Positions 7,415-9,550 of a stretch of 9,550 nt of DNA are shown here, piece by piece. Each line of letters opens with the position of its first letter. Positions within the stretch are counted from its first letter, which is position 1. This DNA comes from Gammaproteobacteria bacterium. GTDB taxonomy: Bacteria > Pseudomonadota > Gammaproteobacteria > Eutrophobiales > Eutrophobiaceae. The notes beneath the pieces are model-generated. The model searched no databases. It worked only from the letters and a program-made list of their open reading frames with translations, and was not told where the DNA came from. The position numbers and the translations under genes were made by a program. The stretch spans positions 438 through 9,987 of the forward strand of contig JAAXHV010000222.1 in the NCBI GenBank assembly GCA_012270695.1, in the 5' to 3' direction.

Positions 7415-7498
7415 GCGTCACCTGTGGACCTGAAACGGACTAATCTGTACCCCCCTGCGTCATCTGTGGACCAGAAGCGGACTAATCTGTACCCCCAC
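7415..7498. repeat. Two tandem 42-base repeat units
   Basis: Unit one (7415-7456) and unit two (7457-7498) each begin GCGTCA and contain CTGTGGACC and CGGACTAATCTGTACCCCC. Their first 40 bases differ at only three positions. A further GCATCATCTG begins at 7499, in the same 42-base register, but similarity stops after ten bases. Within each unit, CGGACTAATCTG can form a short stem that resembles a decayed copy of the palindrome at 7374-7389. Unit two overlaps the last codons and stop of the EamA-family gene. There is no transposase or CRISPR signal nearby. Confidence 0.75.
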
Positions 7499-8387
7499 GC
7501 ATCATCTGCTGATTGAAATGCTGCAACAGCAACCCCACAACGATCAGCACCAATCCCATAATCGTCGTTACGGCAATCGCTTCGCCGAGAATCCGGCTGA
7601 TGAAGATCAACGATATAAACGGCGAGAGGAATATCAGCGTGCTCACTTTTGCCGTGGCCTCCGACAGCCGTAGCGCAGCGAGCCACAAAATATAGGTTAC
7701 GCCCATTTCAAACAGTCCTACGTAAACACCGGCCAGGATGCCTGTCATGCCCAGGGAAGCCACATCGGAGCGAAGCCAGCAGGCAGCCGCTATGAACGGG
7801 ATGCTGAACAGGAAGCTGACAAACAGTCCGAGTACCGGGTCGATGTGGTCTTTTGTTTTAAGCAGCCAGTAAAACGCCCAGATCACCGTGCTACCCAGGG
7901 CCAGGAAAATTCCCACTGTGCTCAATTCCCCGGCCGGGAACTGCCCACCGCTGAAACAGATTACAATCACGCCGGAATAACAGATAACCGTAGCGATGTA
8001 ATCGAAGCGGGTAATCCGATGTTTCAGGATGGGCACGGACAACAGCATCAGCGTTATCGCCCAGGTGTAATTCAATGCCTGGGCAACCTGCGCCGGCAGC
8101 AGCTCATAAGCCTTGAACAGGACCAGGTAATAACAAAAAGGATTCAGTATGCCCAGACAGGCCAGCCGGAGATAATCCCGTACTCCCTGGTTCGCCAACA
8201 GTCGTATCCTGCCCGTCACCAGCACGATCAGCAACAGGCACAAGGTCGCCGTCACGCTTGCAACAAGCAACAACTGGAACACGTCAAGGTAACGCAACGA
8301 TATCTTGAATGCAGTCGCTACCGTGGACCACAGCATCACGGCGCCCAGCGCGAACAGGTAAGCCTTATGCTGGCTGGTCAGGGTCAT
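7482..8387 (-). CDS. EamA/DMT-family transporter
   Basis: Inner-membrane permease of the drug/metabolite transporter superfamily, 301 residues, the usual size. It is strongly hydrophobic with about ten membrane helices in two EamA repeats (roughly residues 10-145 and 157-290). The first repeat shows the typical AYLFALGAVMLWS opening, QALNYTWAITLMLLSVPIL and the end-of-repeat YSGVIVI. The second shows ALGSTVIWAFYWLLK and SPFISLIF. Such proteins often export amino acids or related metabolites, but the substrate cannot be read from sequence. The ATG at 8387 has an excellent AGGAGA site (8396-8391). It follows the SDR gene by 45 bases on the same strand and probably shares its transcript. The last residues (GGTD) and the TAG stop lie inside a 42-base tandem repeat unit, so the C-terminal tail may have been set by the repeat. 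The tail lies after the last helix, so this should not impair the membrane core. Confidence 0.92.
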   Translation of the reverse strand: MTLTSQHKAYLFALGAVMLWSTVATAFKISLRYLDVFQLLLVASVTATLCLLLIVLVTGRIRLLANQGVRDYLRLACLGILNPFCYYLVLFKAYELLPAQVAQALNYTWAITLMLLSVPILKHRITRFDYIATVICYSGVIVICFSGGQFPAGELSTVGIFLALGSTVIWAFYWLLKTKDHIDPVLGLFVSFLFSIPFIAAACWLRSDVASLGMTGILAGVYVGLFEMGVTYILWLAALRLSEATAKVSTLIFLSPFISLIFISRILGEAIAVTTIMGLVLIVVGLLLQHFNQQMMRGGTD

Positions 8388-8432
8388 TGATCTCCTGGCG
8401 GAAAATCCGGGTTAGTATGGATACGTAACGGG

Positions 8433-9197
8433 TCAGCGCGGCGGCAATCTGATGCCACCGTCGATCCGGATAGTTTCCGCGTTGATGTAGTCGTTTTCAA
8501 TTATGAATATGACAAGGCGGGCAACCTCAGCGGGGGTGCCCAGGCGCTTGGGATAAAGCACGGAGGCCTCCAGGGAGTGGATGACTTTTTCACCCAGGCC
8601 GTCGAAAATGGGCGTATGAATGATACCCGGCGCGATGGTATTCACCCGGATACCCAGGGGGGCCAGGTCCCGGGCAACGGGAACCGTCATGCCGGCTATC
8701 CCGCCTTTGCTGGCGCTGTAAGCCGCCTGGCCGATCTGCCCTTCAAAGGCGGCAACGGACGCGGTGTTGATGATCACGCCACGCCCACCGTGTTCGTCGA
8801 AAGGCTCGTTTTCAGCCATTTTTTCGGCGGCCAGGCGCAGGACGTTGAACGTGCCAATCAGGTTGACCCGGATCACCTTATTGTACAAATCCAGCGAATG
8901 CGGGCCGTCTTTTCCCAAGGTCTTGGCGGCCGCCGCGATTCCGGCAAAGTTGCAGCATATATGAATTGATCCGAAGCTCGCCATCGTGTTGGCTATGGCG
9001 TCGCGGACCGCATCCTCACCTGACACATCAACGCGCTGGTACAGAACCCGGTCATGCCCGGCGAGCCCGGGGTCCTGCATATCATTCAGGTCGAATATCG
9101 CAACGTTGGCGCCGGCATCAACAAGCCGTCTTACCGTTGCCAGACCCAACCCGGAGGCGCCGCCGGTGATGACCGCTGTTTTGCCTGAAATATACAT
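8433..9197 (-). CDS. Short-chain 3-hydroxyacyl-CoA dehydrogenase, HSD10-like SDR
   Basis: Classical SDR of 254 residues, predicted to oxidise 3-hydroxyacyl-CoA (or 2-methyl-3-hydroxybutyryl-CoA) with NAD+. Cofactor motif TGGASGLG is at 11-18; Asp36 after the second strand indicates NAD(H) preference. NFAGIA at 83-88 stands for the usual N-x-AG motif. The catalytic set is Asn112, Ser147, Tyr160 and Lys164 (YSASK). The region from INTASVAAFEGQ through RDLAPLGIRV to TIAPG is strikingly like human HSD17B10 (type II HADH), as is the ending in IRIDGGIR, so this is a better match than FabG. In-frame starts also exist at 9209 (ATG) and 9215 (TTG). The ATG at 9197 is preferred because GGAG sits about seven bases before it and the protein then begins just ahead of the first strand; the others lack such a site. 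Upstream gene of a probable pair with the EamA transporter, and divergent from an enoyl-CoA hydratase-family gene. Confidence 0.92.
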   Translation of the reverse strand: MYISGKTAVITGGASGLGLATVRRLVDAGANVAIFDLNDMQDPGLAGHDRVLYQRVDVSGEDAVRDAIANTMASFGSIHICCNFAGIAAAAKTLGKDGPHSLDLYNKVIRVNLIGTFNVLRLAAEKMAENEPFDEHGGRGVIINTASVAAFEGQIGQAAYSASKGGIAGMTVPVARDLAPLGIRVNTIAPGIIHTPIFDGLGEKVIHSLEASVLYPKRLGTPAEVARLVIFIIENDYINAETIRIDGGIRLPPR

Positions 9198-9311
9198 ACT
9201 GCTCTCCATAGACAAAGGTTGACAGTGTACCAGCAGTTACTGCAGGCAGGCACAACGGGTTTCCTTTTTCTATAGTAAACTATAGCCATAATACATTGAG
9301 GAGACTCCGAT
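9198..9311. promoter_or_regulatory. Divergent promoter region with a perfect palindrome
   Basis: The 114 bases between the SDR and enoyl-CoA hydratase genes contain CTATAGT-AA-ACTATAG (9270-9285), a perfect seven-base inverted repeat with a two-base centre, set in an AT-rich stretch. TATAGT/ACTATA words inside it could serve as -10 boxes in either direction, and CATAAT (9287-9292) is another plus-strand candidate. No convincing -35 box pairs with any of them at 16-18 bases. A TTGACA at 9219-9224 has no -10 partner. The palindrome is a good candidate operator controlling both acyl-CoA genes. Confidence 0.45.
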
Positions 9312-9550
9312 ATGGCTACTACTGCACGAGTACTGGCTGAAGAACCGATCCTGCTGACGGGGGTAACCTCCGGGATCGCAACCCTGACCCTGAACCGACC
9401 GCATCAATACAATGCCTTGTCCGAAGACATGTTGATCGCGCTGCAAGATGCCCTGGACGAAATCGCCAGGGACGAAACGGTTCGTGTGGTGGTCATTGCG
9501 GCAAACGGCAAGGCTTATTGTGCGGGGCATGACCTCAAGGAAATGCGTTC
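9312..9550 (+). CDS. Enoyl-CoA hydratase/isomerase family protein (partial, C-terminus off the right edge)
   Basis: N-terminal 79 residues of a crotonase-superfamily protein, which typically hydrates or isomerises acyl-CoA double bonds. Visible are the first strand GIATLTLNRPHQYNALS, the helix DMLIALQDALDEIARD, the strand VRVVVIAANG, and the CoA/oxyanion-hole segment CAGHDLKEM. The GHDLKEM form, rather than the common GADLKEM, is that of the ECHDC3-like branch, some of which are not proven hydratases. The catalytic glutamates would lie beyond the window edge, so activity cannot be judged. The ATG at 9312 has a strong AGGAGA ribosome-binding site (9299-9304) seven bases upstream. It is divergent from the HSD10-like dehydrogenase and shares the palindromic spacer with it. 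Confidence 0.9.
   Translation, partial: MATTARVLAEEPILLTGVTSGIATLTLNRPHQYNALSEDMLIALQDALDEIARDETVRVVVIAANGKAYCAGHDLKEMR

Noticed and set aside
7415..7508. Possible CRISPR array
   Set aside because: Only two full units, directly abutting with no unique spacers, and no cas genes in the window.
6718..7686. Long minus-strand open frame (322 codons) opposite the thiolase, with a repeated GYRLVRF-x-ST-x-DA segment
   Set aside because: It lies antisense to a thiolase with complete catalytic motifs, and its apparent protein repeat is only the translation of the 42-base DNA repeat. No family resemblance or ribosome-binding site was seen.
7845..8390. Plus-strand open frame of 181 codons rich in Gln and His over the EamA gene
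   Set aside because: Shadow of a transporter with clear membrane helices; the Gln/His-rich composition is what the complement of Leu/Val-rich helices gives.
9198..9215. Longer SDR start at 9215 (TTG) or 9209 (ATG)
   Set aside because: Neither has a Shine-Dalgarno sequence at a proper distance, whereas GGAG before the ATG at 9197 is well placed and would lie inside the coding sequence of the longer forms.
9219..9224. TTGACA as a -35 box for the enoyl-CoA hydratase gene
   Set aside because: The sequence 16-18 bases downstream (around 9241-9248) is GC-rich with no -10-like hexamer.

Overview
The window looks like a chromosomal segment of a free-living proteobacterium, most likely a gammaproteobacterium. 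This rests on protein style (a YadB/GluQRS-type synthetase, a DadA-like flavoprotein, a BisC-like molybdoenzyme), a moderately high GC content judged by eye, and short intergenic gaps. No phage, plasmid, IS, rRNA, tRNA or CRISPR feature was seen. The assignment is an inference, since there is no marker gene for taxonomy.

Layout. Left block, minus strand (1-1385): an HhH-GPD DNA glycosylase of the endonuclease III-like type, followed 8 bases later by an agmatinase/ureohydrolase gene that runs off the left edge. A 128-base divergent spacer (1386-1513) holds a hairpin with a T-rich tail just ahead of gluQRS. Middle block, plus strand (1514-7366): gluQRS (glutamyl-queuosine tRNA-Asp synthetase), a DadA-like FAD-dependent D-amino-acid dehydrogenase behind a strong-looking sigma70 promoter, a cytosolic molybdopterin oxidoreductase of the BisC/DMSO reductase family, and a complete acetyl-CoA acetyltransferase-type thiolase. 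Convergent junction (7365-7498): a terminator hairpin pointing to the minus strand, plus two 42-base tandem repeat units, one of which overlaps the end of the next gene. Right block, minus strand (7482-9197): an HSD10-like short-chain 3-hydroxyacyl-CoA dehydrogenase, followed downstream by an EamA/DMT-family transporter. A divergent spacer with a perfect 7-2-7 palindrome separates these from an enoyl-CoA hydratase/isomerase-family gene (9312 to the right edge, plus strand).

How the genes may work together: the thiolase, HSD10-like dehydrogenase and enoyl-CoA hydratase-family protein are three activities of short-chain or branched-chain acyl-CoA breakdown. The DadA-like dehydrogenase, BisC-like reductase, EamA permease and agmatinase point to nitrogen-compound and amino-acid turnover. 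A joint amino-acid catabolic role is plausible but not proven. I see no clear evidence of a wholly new system. The most unusual items are the intergenic repeat/terminator cluster, the atypical active site of the endonuclease III relative, and the palindrome between the divergent beta-oxidation genes.
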